From CAYUYV01 sp964522525 (GTDB taxonomy: Bacteria > Pseudomonadota > Alphaproteobacteria > JAJFIK01), in contig CAZFWG010000002.1 in assembly GCA_964522525.1 (NCBI GenBank), positions 1 to 64,000 on the forward strand: a DNA stretch of 64,000 bases, given 5' to 3'. This document shows, piece by piece, positions 9,671 through 18,411 of this stretch (its first letter is position 1; each line of letters begins with the position of its first letter). The notes under the pieces were generated by a model. That model did not search any database, was not told the origin of the DNA, and saw nothing but the letters and a program-made list of their open reading frames with translations. Position numbers and translations under genes: made by a program.

Positions 9671-10501
9671 TCACATCTCGATTCGCGCGCCGGGCCGCCG
9701 GCAACGGCGGTTGAGCCACATGACGCCGAAAATGTCGCTCATGGAGACCAAAAGCCGATCAATGACGCCGTATTTGGAGCGGCCGTGGATCCGCGGGCGG
9801 TGATTCACGTCCACGAATTCGACCAGATATCCCTCCCGGCGCATCAGCGCGGGGAAATACCGGTGCATGTGATCGAAATAGGGAAGACGCAGAAAGCTCT
9901 CCCGATCAAAAGCCTTGAGGCCGCATCCGGTATCCATGGTGCCGTCCTGGAGGAGTAAAGAGCGCACCGAATTGGCGAGCTGGGAGGCGATCCGCTTGAC
10001 CACCGTGTCCCGCCGCCGGCGGCGCTGACCGGCCACCATCTTCAGGCCGTTGGGCGCATTGGCGCGCAGAAGCGTTTCCAGAAGCGCCGGCATATCCGCC
10101 GGATCGTTCTGCCCGTCGCCATCCAGGGTTACGATGGTCGGTCCATGGGCCGCGAGGATGCCCGTCCGGATGGCGGCGCTCTGCCCGCAATTCACGTCGT
10201 GGCGAATCACCCGAAGCATGGGAAAGGCGTCCCTCGCCTCCAGAAGCGCGGTCCGGGTGTCGTCCGTGCTGCAATCATCGACGAAAACGATCTCGAAGGC
10301 GTGGCCACGCGGCGCCAGAGCCGCATGGATTTCGGAAATCAAGGGACGGACATTGTCCGCTTCGTTCATCACGGGCACGACGACGGAAATGACGGGCAAT
10401 TGCCGGCCCGTATCCGCGCTTGATGGCAGAGGGCTGAAATCCTGCGCGAGGATGGTGTCTGCTTTGGTTCGCAGTGAATTCCGTTCAGATGGATGTGTCA
10501 T
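9671..10501 (-). CDS. GT2 glycosyltransferase, polyprenyl-phosphate sugar transferase-like
   Basis: 276-residue GT-A fold enzyme. ISVVVPVMNEADNV starts the nucleotide-sugar fold, IVFVDDCSTDDT gives the first Asp pair and TLDGDGQNDP the metal-binding DxD region. The C-terminal half (CGLKAFDRESF, RRYFPAL-type, RPRIHGRSKYG) is typical of dolichyl/undecaprenyl-phosphate mannosyl-, glucosyl- or aminoarabinosyl-transferases (DPM1/ArnC/GtrB group). There are no C-terminal TM helices, as in DPM1. ATG 10501 is chosen; TTG 10585 would add 28 unlikely residues. It is divergent from a GT39 gene that would use such a lipid-linked sugar. Confidence 0.88.
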   Translation of the reverse strand: MTHPSERNSLRTKADTILAQDFSPLPSSADTGRQLPVISVVVPVMNEADNVRPLISEIHAALAPRGHAFEIVFVDDCSTDDTRTALLEARDAFPMLRVIRHDVNCGQSAAIRTGILAAHGPTIVTLDGDGQNDPADMPALLETLLRANAPNGLKMVAGQRRRRRDTVVKRIASQLANSVRSLLLQDGTMDTGCGLKAFDRESFLRLPYFDHMHRYFPALMRREGYLVEFVDVNHRPRIHGRSKYGVIDRLLVSMSDIFGVMWLNRRCRRPGARIEM

Positions 10502-10994
10502 CGAAAATGGCTGCAGACAGTCCCTGACTAACCGCCCGTGTCGAGGAGCGCGCACTAACCCCTGAACACCAAGACCCGACCCCAATGGTCACGAACGCCT
10601 TGTAGGCGATCTGAGACCTTCTCCGACGACCGAAATCATCCGCGCCGTCCGTGTGTTCGCATGCTTACCGCTTCCCAAGCCCGAACAGTATCTTGTCCGG
10701 ACGTGACAGGAATGCGACCCGCGATCCCTTCGTGCCCCTCTATCCCATGGGTTTCCGCGCCAACGCAAGGGCCACAGGCGCCAAAACCGCAATCCCGGAC
10801 TATCGAAACAACGGGCGGCAAAAATCGAAAACCGACCCCATTTCCCACGAGTCGAAAACCTTCTACGGTCCCTCCCAAACAAAGCAGGGGGCATGCCACC
10901 CCCAAGAAGCGGTCAGCGCTCCCTTGGAGAGGCGATCGCGGGATGACAGGTCGAGGCACGAGGGCCCGGAGCCCAGGGCTGATCGGAGGGATCC
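10502..10994. other. Intergenic region between divergent GT2 and GT39 genes
   Basis: 493 bases with no supportable gene; the open frames here lack start signals and family resemblance. It must hold the divergent promoters for the minus-strand GT2 run and the plus-strand GT39 operon. I see no convincing -35/-10 pair. The only strong signal is GGAGGG at 10985-10990 serving the GT39 start. Confidence 0.6.
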
Positions 10995-12722
10995 TTGAAT
11001 TTCTTGCAAACCGTGGCGGCGCGCCGTCCGAGAGCCATTCTTGTCGTGCTTTGCCTCGGGCTCTATGTGCCGGGTCTTTTCTCGCTGCCGCCCCTCGATC
11101 GGGATGAAAGCCGCTTCGCCCAGGCCAGCAAGCAGATGCTGGAAACGGGAGACTTCATCAATATTCGCTTTCTGGATGGCGCCCGGAACAAGAAGCCCGC
11201 CGGCATCCACTGGATGCAGGCCGTCGTGGCCTCCCTTGCCGGGGGACCCGAGGAGGCGGGCATCTGGGCCTACCGCCTGCCGTCGGTGATCGGCGCCATT
11301 CTGGCGGTTCTGCTGTTGCATTGGGCGGCCTGTCGTCTCTTCGACCCGCCCACCGCCTTGCTTGCTGCCGCCCTGCTCGCGACCTCGATCTCCGTTGTCG
11401 CCGAGACCAACATCTCGAAAACCGATGGCATGCTTCTCGCCACCATCGTCGCCATGAACGGTATTCTGGCACAGCGCTATGTCGCGGCACGGGCCGGTGC
11501 CTCGGCCATCCAGGGCTCCCTGGCGCATACACCGGTGCCCTGGGGCATGGCTCTGGCATTCTGGTTCGCCCTGGCCGTGAGCCTGCTCCTTAAAGGGCCG
11601 ATCGGGCCGATGGTCATCGGCCTCACGATCCTGGCCCTCAGCCTCGTCGACCGGGATTTCTCCTGGCTCAAGGGTCTGCGGCCCGTTTCAGGATTCGCCC
11701 TCACGGCCGCGCTTGTCCTGCCCTGGGCGATCGCGATCTATTTCACGACGCAAGGGGTCTATTATCAGCAGGCGATCGGCCATGACCTGATCGACAAGGT
11801 CATTTCGGCACAGGAATCCCATGGCGCCCCGCCGGGCTACTATTTTCTCCTGGCGTCCGTCACCTTCTTCCCCGGCTCCCTGTTCCTCTGGCCTTCTTTG
11901 TGGCGCGCCTGGGAAGAGCGCACGACGCCCGCCATTCGCTTCGGCCTTGCCTGGCTGATCCCGACCTGGATCGCCTTCGAGTGTTTTCCGACCAAGCTGC
12001 CCCACTACAGCATGCCGACCTATCCGGCCCTCGCGCTGTTGACGGCCGCGGCCGTGATGGCGGCCGTCCGCAGTCAGACGATCCGCCTTTCCGGCGTCTT
12101 CGCCCGCATCACGCTGATCATCTGGGTGGTGCTGGGCCTGGTCCTCGCCGCGGCGGCGAGTGTCCTGCCGATTTACTATGGTGACGGGCTTGAAGCCTGG
12201 AGCGTTCCCTTGAGCCTTGTGGCCGGCGCCCTTGTCCTCGCCGTTGCCGTCAGCGCCTGGCGGGGCCGGTTTCTGGCGGCGAGCGCGACCTCGATCGTGG
12301 CGGCCTTGGTGCTCTATGGATCCCTTCTGGAAATCACCCTGCCCAATCTCGACCGGCTCGGCGTCAGCCCCAAGGTCAAAGCGTTTCTGGAAGAGGAGTT
12401 CGGCCCGGACGCGAAAGCTTGGCCACGGCTCGCTTCCGTCGGATTCCACGAGCCCAGCCTGGTCTTTTTGACCCGCACGGATACCCGGCTCGGCACGGCA
12501 GAAGAGGCCGCCGGTCACCTGGCCGAAAATGCGAGCCATATTGCCTTGATCGAAAAAAGGAACGAGGCGGCTTTCCAGGGGGCGCTGGAGCAGCGCGGCT
12601 TGTCCGTGGTAGTCCTTGGTCGTATTGAGGGCCACAATTACTCCAATGGCCGCGACGTGGAGATCACGCTATACCGTCAAACAAAGGACTCCGGGGACGC
12701 GACGCAGACCACCTTCCCATGA
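10995..12722 (+). CDS. GT39-family (ArnT-like) glycosyltransferase 1
   Basis: 575-residue polytopic membrane enzyme of the PMT/ArnT superfamily. These take a sugar from a polyprenyl-phosphate donor and transfer it on the periplasmic face. Near the N-terminus the family motif LPPLDRDESRFAQASKQML contains the acidic Asp-Glu of the first periplasmic loop, followed by NKKPAGIHWMQA. About 11-12 hydrophobic segments follow, then a soluble C-terminal domain (about residues 455-575). The start is TTG 10995 with GGAGGG at 10985-10990. It is the first gene of a run GT39-PAP2-GT39-PAP2. ArnT adds aminoarabinose to lipid A, but the acceptor here is unknown. Confidence 0.9.
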   Translation: MNFLQTVAARRPRAILVVLCLGLYVPGLFSLPPLDRDESRFAQASKQMLETGDFINIRFLDGARNKKPAGIHWMQAVVASLAGGPEEAGIWAYRLPSVIGAILAVLLLHWAACRLFDPPTALLAAALLATSISVVAETNISKTDGMLLATIVAMNGILAQRYVAARAGASAIQGSLAHTPVPWGMALAFWFALAVSLLLKGPIGPMVIGLTILALSLVDRDFSWLKGLRPVSGFALTAALVLPWAIAIYFTTQGVYYQQAIGHDLIDKVISAQESHGAPPGYYFLLASVTFFPGSLFLWPSLWRAWEERTTPAIRFGLAWLIPTWIAFECFPTKLPHYSMPTYPALALLTAAAVMAAVRSQTIRLSGVFARITLIIWVVLGLVLAAAASVLPIYYGDGLEAWSVPLSLVAGALVLAVAVSAWRGRFLAASATSIVAALVLYGSLLEITLPNLDRLGVSPKVKAFLEEEFGPDAKAWPRLASVGFHEPSLVFLTRTDTRLGTAEEAAGHLAENASHIALIEKRNEAAFQGALEQRGLSVVVLGRIEGHNYSNGRDVEITLYRQTKDSGDATQTTFP

Positions 12723-12821
12723 CGCCCGCGCGGGGAGCCGTCCGGGCCCTGCGGGAACTGCGAGAAAAGAAGCCTTCGCAAGGGCGGTCATGGGGAGCAG
12801 TTCACGAGTAGGAGTTTTGGA

Positions 12822-13553
12822 TTGGAGCGACAGACAACCGGTCTTGCCCCCGGGGCCAGTCAGGTGACCCCCTTCCCTGCCCCCCGGTTGTTCGGCATGA
12901 TCACGCTGGCCGTAATCGCCGTGTGCGGATTGATGATGATGACCATCGACCGCCCGCTTGCGCTCGCCGTCCATAGCGACCTCTCTCCGGCCTTGAAGGC
13001 CTTCTTCCGCGACATCACCGATCTGGGTCTCGCCGGCCCGTTCATCATCGCAGGCGTGGTTCTCTATCTTGTCGGGCGCGCCCTTTTTCTCATGGCCGTG
13101 CCCCAGCGGATGGCCCAGTTCTATTGGCGCCTCTCGACCATGGCCCTTTATCTGCTCGCCACCATGGCGGTATCCGGCGCCGTTGTGCACATTCTGAAGT
13201 TCTCGGTTGGCCGATTGCGCCCGAAGCACTTGATCCGGGAAGGAACTTATGGATTCGATCCGGGTCTGTCCGAGTTCGCGAACAATTCGTTCCCTTCGGG
13301 ACATTCCCAGACCATTTTCTCGGTTATGATGGTATTGACGCTTCTTTTTCCACGGTTCTGGATGGTTTTTCTTGTCCCGGCGGCGGTCATCGCGTTCAGC
13401 CGGGTGATGGTCTCGGCCCATTATCCCAGTGATGTGGTGATGGGGTCGTTCATCGCCATCCTTTCCGCCATCGTGGTGAAGAAGCGGTGGTTCGATGATC
13501 TTGACGGCCACGCCGTGTTCGCCCCGGGCGCGAACCATGGGGCGCGGTCATGA
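12822..13553 (+). CDS. PAP2-family membrane phosphatase 1
   Basis: 243-residue type-2 phosphatidic-acid phosphatase with five to six TM segments. All three catalytic motifs are intact: K126-x6-R133-P134 (KFSVGRLRP), P158-S-G-H161 and S193-R-x5-H200-x3-D204. H200 is the expected nucleophile and H161 the general acid. Such enzymes dephosphorylate lipid A (LpxE type), undecaprenyl pyrophosphate or phospholipid phosphates. The start is TTG 12822, with GTAGGAG ending 7 bases upstream. It follows GT39-1 by 99 bases and overlaps the next gene by ATGA at 13550-13553, indicating translational coupling. Confidence 0.9.
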   Translation: MERQTTGLAPGASQVTPFPAPRLFGMITLAVIAVCGLMMMTIDRPLALAVHSDLSPALKAFFRDITDLGLAGPFIIAGVVLYLVGRALFLMAVPQRMAQFYWRLSTMALYLLATMAVSGAVVHILKFSVGRLRPKHLIREGTYGFDPGLSEFANNSFPSGHSQTIFSVMMVLTLLFPRFWMVFLVPAAVIAFSRVMVSAHYPSDVVMGSFIAILSAIVVKKRWFDDLDGHAVFAPGANHGARS

Positions 13554-14401
13554 GCCGGGATCGCCGTTCCAACAACGGATCGCGGGGGGATCTGGGCGCC
13601 CGCAAGGGCGGTCGGGATTCCCGCGACGTGGATCTGCCCAAGAACGACGCCTGGCGGGGACAGCTGGGCGCGAAACAGCCAAGACGCGGCGGACTTGCCG
13701 CTTCTCCGTCGGGGTCGACGCCCCCCCGGGTGCCGAACGGCGCCGCGCCGATGCCGGAGCCCAAGGCCAACCGGCGCCCGCCCCGTCCACGCCGGGCTCC
13801 CCTTCCCGAAACGCCACCTCAAGCCGACACGTCACCCGCCGAACCCGTCCGAACGGAAACACCGCCCCCTGTGCAGCGCGGGCCGGCAAGGGAGGAACCG
13901 AAACCGAATGGCGCCAGGCCCCCCGCGCGGCAGGCGGACACGGCCCCCACCCCGCCACCGCGTGATGAAAATCAGACGGCCGACAGATCCGGTGGCAGCA
14001 CTTCGGAGGCTGCGCCCGCGAGCCCCGCCCCAGGGGAACTGCCCTGGCCCAATGGATCCTCGCGCCGGGAACGCCGCAGGGCCCGAAGGCAGGCAACGTT
14101 CAAGCGCCGGGAGGAGGAAGAGGCCGCCGGTTCAACGGTGACGGAGCATCACGCGCAGGCCCCGGCGCGCCCAGATCCACAAGAGGTCGGCGGCGTTGCC
14201 TCCACGACCACGGCCGTGACGGAGCGGGCGGAGGAAGAGCCCGCGTCGGATCCCGAACCGGATGCCTCGGAAGCCAAGTCTCCCGTTGAAGACGCCCGCG
14301 GGGACGGCGTGGCGGAGCCCGGCGAGGAGCCGTTAGCCGGAGCCGAGGCCGAAGCCGAAGCCGAAGCCGAAGCCGATGCCGAAACCGAAGCCGACAAGCC
14401 G
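13550..14401 (+). CDS. N-terminal part of GT39-family glycosyltransferase 2: disordered tail, cut by assembly gap
   Basis: 284 codons are readable before the N run. The sequence is low-complexity: a basic Gly/Arg/Asn-rich start (MSRDRRSNNGSRGDLGARKG), then Pro/Ala/Glu-rich stretches, an Arg-rich patch (RRERRRARRQATFKRREEEE) and an Ala-Glu alternation just before the gap. No fold or signal peptide is visible, so this part should be cytoplasmic and disordered. The ATG at 13550 overlaps the PAP2-1 stop (ATGA). Read straight through the 10 Ns the frame stops at once, while the part after the gap is open in another frame. I infer one gene with a gap of wrong nominal size. Confidence 0.8.
14340..14393 (+). 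repeat. GCCGAA hexamer tandem repeat encoding Ala-Glu
   Basis: About eight to nine near-perfect GCCGAA units, with variants such as GCCGAG, GCCGAT and ACCGAA. They encode an Ala-Glu alternation directly before the assembly gap. Confidence 0.9.
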
Positions 14402-14411
14402 NNNNNNNNNN
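14402..14411. other. Assembly gap (10 Ns)
   Basis: Ten Ns are flanked on both sides by the same GCCGAA repeat, so the assembly most likely broke or collapsed there. The true length is unknown; it cannot be 10 if the flanking frames belong to one gene. Confidence 0.95.
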
Positions 14412-14412
14412 T

Positions 14413-16674
14413 GATGTTTTAGTTTGCGGCGCGGAGGCGGTGGTGGTCGGCGTCGCGGTTGCGGTTGAGGTTGTCGTTGCCGCCGCCGATGCCGAAGCCG
14501 AAGCCGAAGCCGCTGAAAAGGCGGAAGCGTCGGAAACGGAGAAGTCAACCACGAACTCATCGCCGGATGGGGCGGCGGCGGCCAAGGGACCGCAAAAGGC
14601 CCCGCCGGCCCAGATGGTTCTTCTCGACACGAAAGATGTGGAGAAGAAGCCCAAGCCTGCCGATGAGGCGACGCCGAAGAGCGAAAAAACCGACAGTCTC
14701 AAGCCGGACAAGGGCCAGGAATGGGCCCGACGGATGGCGGAAAAGCGGGCCGAAACCGGGGGCGAAGACGATCTGGAATGGGCCGACATCGAAGCCTATG
14801 AAATGCCCATGCCAAAGGGCGGGTTCGCCCGGATCCTGCAGCTGGTTCAGGGCCTTGCCAGCCGCGCCGGTGGCGTTCTCAAGACCGGAACGCCGCCCGA
14901 GACGGAAATGCTTCAGACGCGCGCGCCAACGGCGGACCAGCCCGGCGCAGGCCTCCTCGATCCCGCCATGCCCCACCCGCAGACACCGGGGCTGGTAGGC
15001 GAAACGGCTGATCCGGATGCGTTGCACGCCCACACCTCGGTGCGCCTCGGCACCATGACATGGTTCCAGGCAACGGCGCTCTTGATTGGTATCGTGACGA
15101 TCGTCCGGATTTTCGTCATCGTCATGAGCAGCTTCAATCTGGATCCGGAGGAAGCCCAGTACTGGTCCTGGTCCAGGGAATTCGCTTTCGGCTACTTCTC
15201 CAAACCGCCCCTGTTGAGTTGGATCATCGGCGCGACAACGGCGGTCTGCGGCAATTCCGAGGCCTGCATCCGTGTCAGCGCTCCCATGTTCTACGCCGCG
15301 ACCAGCTTCGTCCTGTTTTTCGTGGCCCAGAGCATGTTCAATGGGCGGACGGGTTTTCTTGTCGGTGCAAGTTTCGTGACCCTGCCGGGGGTCTGGTATT
15401 CGTCCCTGCTCGTCTCGACGGATGTGCCCCTGCTGTTTTTCTGGGCTCTCGGCCTTCTGGCGTTCTGGAAACTGCTGACCAATCCCGGTTGGGGTTGGGC
15501 CTTGACCCTGGGCGTGGCCATCGGCTTCGGCATGATGAGCAAATACGCCATGATCTATTTCCTGATCAGCATGGCCCTCTTCCTGTTCTTCGACCGGGAA
15601 GCCCGCAAGGCCATCTGGCCGACTTACGGTCCGGTGGCCCTTCTCATCGGCATGATCATTCTGTCCCCCAATCTGTTCTGGAACATGTCAAACGGCTTTG
15701 CCACCCTGTCCCACACGGCGGGCAATGCGGAATGGGACCGGGAACTGTTCAATTTCGGGGCGTTGGTTGAGTTCATTGCCGATCAGTTCCTGGTCTTCGG
15801 ACCCGTGCTTTTCCTGGCATTGATCTGGCGGATCGCCACCGTCCATCACTGCCTGCGCATTGCAGAATTGCGACGCACCGTGACCTATCTGGTGTGCTTC
15901 ACCCTGCCGCCCCTTTTGATCATTTTGGTTCAGGCCTTCCTCTCCCACGCCAACGCCAATTGGGCCGCGACGAGCTACGTGGCGGCGTCGATCCTGGTGA
16001 TCGCATCGCTCTCCCAGACCAAGCAGCGCTGGGTTCTCGCCCTGTCCTATGTGGTCCATCTGATCGGCGGCATGGCGCTTTACACGGTCGTGCTGTTTCC
16101 CAATCTGGCGGAAGCGCTCGATCTGGGGGCCACGTTCAAACGCCAGAAGGGGTGGGACGAAATCAGCGCGGAGGTGCGCTGGCGTGCCTTGGAAGGCTAT
16201 GACGACAAGCTGTTCTCAAGCATTCTGGTCAATGACCGCAAGGTCTTCGCGGAACTCTTCTACCACATCACCCGCTATGGTCGGGAGGTCGTCCCCCTGA
16301 CGATCTGGGACAGCGACGGCATCCCGGAGGATCATTTCCAGCTGAGACGGCCGTTCACGGAGCGAAAAGGAGCCTATGTCCTGTTCGTGACCCGTCAGGT
16401 GAACAACGAGGAGATTCTCGATCAGTTCGAGGACGTGACACTCATCCGTGAGCTGACATCCGATATCGGCGGCGGGAGGACACGCAGCTTCAAGCTCTAT
16501 GCCCTTGAAGACTTCAGCCCACCGCCCGTCATCGAAGACGAAACGGACGCGGACTGGGATTCTCCTCTCGATGGGGACCTCCTGGAGGAGACCTCCTCCA
16601 CGCCGCGCTTTGACGACAACGCGCCGACACCGGTCCTGCGGCCGCGCCGGGGCGCCGATGTGGAGACGCGGTGA
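14413..16674 (+). CDS. C-terminal part of GT39-family glycosyltransferase 2
   Basis: The frame is open from the gap. First comes an odd Val/Ala-rich stretch (about 14415-14480), then another Ala-Glu repeat and about 180 disordered, charged residues. The membrane enzyme follows from about 15040: LDPEEAQYWSWS is the GT39/ArnT acidic motif in the first periplasmic loop, then GYFSKPPLLSW, about nine to eleven TM segments and a soluble C-terminal domain ending in an acidic, disordered tail. The catalytic unit resembles ArnT-like enzymes using polyprenyl-phosphate sugars. Internal GTG 14440 is a possible start, but continuity with the 13550 gene is more likely. Confidence 0.87.
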   Translation, partial: DVLVCGAEAVVVGVAVAVEVVVAAADAEAEAEAAEKAEASETEKSTTNSSPDGAAAAKGPQKAPPAQMVLLDTKDVEKKPKPADEATPKSEKTDSLKPDKGQEWARRMAEKRAETGGEDDLEWADIEAYEMPMPKGGFARILQLVQGLASRAGGVLKTGTPPETEMLQTRAPTADQPGAGLLDPAMPHPQTPGLVGETADPDALHAHTSVRLGTMTWFQATALLIGIVTIVRIFVIVMSSFNLDPEEAQYWSWSREFAFGYFSKPPLLSWIIGATTAVCGNSEACIRVSAPMFYAATSFVLFFVAQSMFNGRTGFLVGASFVTLPGVWYSSLLVSTDVPLLFFWALGLLAFWKLLTNPGWGWALTLGVAIGFGMMSKYAMIYFLISMALFLFFDREARKAIWPTYGPVALLIGMIILSPNLFWNMSNGFATLSHTAGNAEWDRELFNFGALVEFIADQFLVFGPVLFLALIWRIATVHHCLRIAELRRTVTYLVCFTLPPLLIILVQAFLSHANANWAATSYVAASILVIASLSQTKQRWVLALSYVVHLIGGMALYTVVLFPNLAEALDLGATFKRQKGWDEISAEVRWRALEGYDDKLFSSILVNDRKVFAELFYHITRYGREVVPLTIWDSDGIPEDHFQLRRPFTERKGAYVLFVTRQVNNEEILDQFEDVTLIRELTSDIGGGRTRSFKLYALEDFSPPPVIEDETDADWDSPLDGDLLEETSSTPRFDDNAPTPVLRPRRGADVETR
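14479..14514 (+). repeat. Second block of GCCGAA repeats downstream of the gap
   Basis: GCCGCCGATGCC followed by three perfect GCCGAA units and GCCGCT. It has the same unit as the block at 14340-14393, which is the likely reason for the assembly break. Confidence 0.85.
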
Positions 16675-16726
16675 TAGGCTGGCCACGCCAGTTTAGGCTT
16701 GCGGCGGCCTTGAGGGGGAATGATGC

Positions 16727-17716
16727 ATGAACGAGCGCCTGGATGACGCCCAAGACGCGGCCCGGCCCGGAACCGTGACCACGGGCCCTGGCCCAACGGC
16801 AACGGCGGCCCTCGCGGATCTGCGGGCCTTCAACCGGGATCTGGGCTGGATCAGTGTTCTGTGTTTGGCGGGTCTCCTGACGGCCGTAGTCTTCGTGTCG
16901 GCGCCGGTGATCGACCTTTGGGTCGCGGGCCTTTTCGCCGACGGACAAGCGGGTTTCCCCCTTGCCCGGGCGGCGATCCCCCGCTGGTTCAACAAGTTCA
17001 TCAACAATCTCGCCATCGTCATGGGCGTTTTCGGCCTGTTCGGGCTTGGCTACACGGCCTTGCGCGGGGGCCGGGTGGCGGGTCTTGGCCTGCGGGCCTA
17101 CACCTTCCTGGTGATGAGCCTCGTCATCGCGCCGGGTCTTGTGGTGAATGCTCTGTTCAAGAACAATTGGGGGCGGGCCCGGCCCCGGCAGATCACGGAA
17201 TTCGGCGGCACCCAGGAGTTCTCCCCGCCCCTCGTCATCGCGAACCAGTGCGAGCGCAATTGTTCCTTTGTGTCCGGCGACGCCGCCATGGGCTTCGCCG
17301 TATTGGCGGTTGCCCTTCTCATCCCGTTCGCGCGGCCGACGCTTGTCAAGCTGGCGCTCGCCTTTGGTGCCTTTATCGGCGGCATCCGCATCATTCAGGG
17401 TGCCCATTTTCTGAGTGATGTCATCTTTTCCGGGATCTTTGTCTGTCTGATCATTCTCATTCTGAAAATGATCATCCTGGATGGTCGGTGGTGGGGCGTG
17501 CGCGCGAATGATGCCGAGCGCAATGCGTTTCCGGAAACGGCGCCCCTCCCGGAAGGCTCAAGCCCAGTCCTGGGCCATCTGGGGCTTGTCCATGGCCAGG
17601 ACGCCAAGGCGTGGCGGCACCGTCATTTGTCGGCGGGCAAGACCGGCGGCTGGAAAGGACGGCTGTGGCTGTTCTTTCGCAGCAAACCTGAAGATTTTGG
17701 TCTGGACGGGAAGTAA
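16727..17716 (+). CDS. PAP2-family membrane phosphatase 2 with variant SGD motif
   Basis: 329-residue PAP2-type membrane protein. Motif 1 is intact (K145-x6-R152-P153) and so are the motif 3 residues R221, H227 and D231 (GIRIIQGAHFLSD). Motif 2, normally PSGH, reads V182-S-G-D185, so the general-acid His is replaced by Asp. A Cys-rich loop (NQCERNCSFVSGD) precedes it. Residues 1-40 are Ala/Thr-rich and soluble; the C-terminus (250-329) is a basic soluble tail. ATG 16727 has GAGGGGG 8 bases upstream, and the gap to GT39-2 is 52 bases. A lipid A or lipid-carrier phosphatase is likely; exact activity is uncertain. Confidence 0.85.
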   Translation: MNERLDDAQDAARPGTVTTGPGPTATAALADLRAFNRDLGWISVLCLAGLLTAVVFVSAPVIDLWVAGLFADGQAGFPLARAAIPRWFNKFINNLAIVMGVFGLFGLGYTALRGGRVAGLGLRAYTFLVMSLVIAPGLVVNALFKNNWGRARPRQITEFGGTQEFSPPLVIANQCERNCSFVSGDAAMGFAVLAVALLIPFARPTLVKLALAFGAFIGGIRIIQGAHFLSDVIFSGIFVCLIILILKMIILDGRWWGVRANDAERNAFPETAPLPEGSSPVLGHLGLVHGQDAKAWRHRHLSAGKTGGWKGRLWLFFRSKPEDFGLDGK

Positions 17717-17774
17717 GCGCCCGTTCTGCCTTTCCGCACCTGATTGAAAAGCCCACTTGCCCGAGGCAAAAGAA

Positions 17775-17802
17775 AAAAGCGCCGGGAAACCCCGGCGCTT
17801 TT
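17775..17802. terminator. Bidirectional rho-independent terminator
   Basis: The 8-bp GC stem gcgccggg (17779-17786) / cccggcgc (17791-17798) has a 4-base loop, flanked by AAAA and TTTT. It lies between PAP2-2 and the convergent DoxX-like gene. Confidence 0.9.
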
Positions 17803-17832
17803 CCAATTGATCCGTCGGCTGCACTGGTGGGA

Positions 17833-18321
17833 TCAGGAGGATTTCCCGCCACGGCCGATGAACAGAAGCAGAAGACAAGCGACCCAGACCAAACAGGCCA
17901 TGCCAAAAAGCACGGGGCCGGTTTCAAGAAGGCTTGCGCCGCCGTCGATCGCGGCCAGTGCCTCGGCTGAGGTCGGATCCGGAAACACGGTACCGTCCTG
18001 GGCGAGAACGCCGGCGGGCGAGATGCCGAGCTCGGTGAACAGGTGGAAGAAGATCGCGCCCGAGATGATCACGAAACCGATAAAGGCGCCGAACACCCGA
18101 GTGAAGGGCAGCAGCACCAACAATGCCGCGACCGCCTCGGCACCACCGACGCCGTAACGCATGGTCGGCTCAAAGATCTTCTGGCCGATATAGTCCTGCG
18201 CCGTGATGTCGATCAGAGAGAAGATCAGAATGCTCTCCGGAGCATCGGTGAATTTGAAGAACAAAGATTGAACGAAGATGCCGGCGACGATGATCGCCAG
18301 GATCCAGGATACGATACGCAT
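17833..18321 (-). CDS. DoxX-like small integral membrane protein
   Basis: 162-residue membrane protein with four predicted TM segments (about residues 5-22, 58-78, 80-98 and 138-158). Features such as LFFKFTDAPES, the GGAEAVAALLVLLPFTRVFGAF pair of helices and an acidic periplasmic loop resemble DoxX/DoxD-type proteins. The function of this group is poorly defined; some members act in redox or sulphur metabolism. It lies 90 bases downstream of hisC on the same strand. GGAGG lies 11 bases before the ATG. Confidence 0.7.
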   Translation of the reverse strand: MRIVSWILAIIVAGIFVQSLFFKFTDAPESILIFSLIDITAQDYIGQKIFEPTMRYGVGGAEAVAALLVLLPFTRVFGAFIGFVIISGAIFFHLFTELGISPAGVLAQDGTVFPDPTSAEALAAIDGGASLLETGPVLFGMACLVWVACLLLLFIGRGGKSS

Positions 18322-18411
18322 GGCTCCAAGGCCTCCCTCTTCGATCGCAGTGACCGGTCAAGGACCCCATGCCCCTTAGCGCCACCGCAATTCGCTTTCC
18401 ATATAATGTGC

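Noticed and set aside
10863..11528. Minus-strand frame near the GT39-1 start
   Set aside because: Shadow of the GT39-1 gene; composition is Gly/Arg-rich without motifs.
12669..13538. Minus-strand 289-codon frame opposite PAP2-1
   Set aside because: His/Arg/Gly-rich antisense shadow; the plus-strand gene has all three PAP2 motifs.
14340..14514. CRISPR-like or satellite array
   Set aside because: The repeat is a 6-base unit in coding sequence with no spacers.
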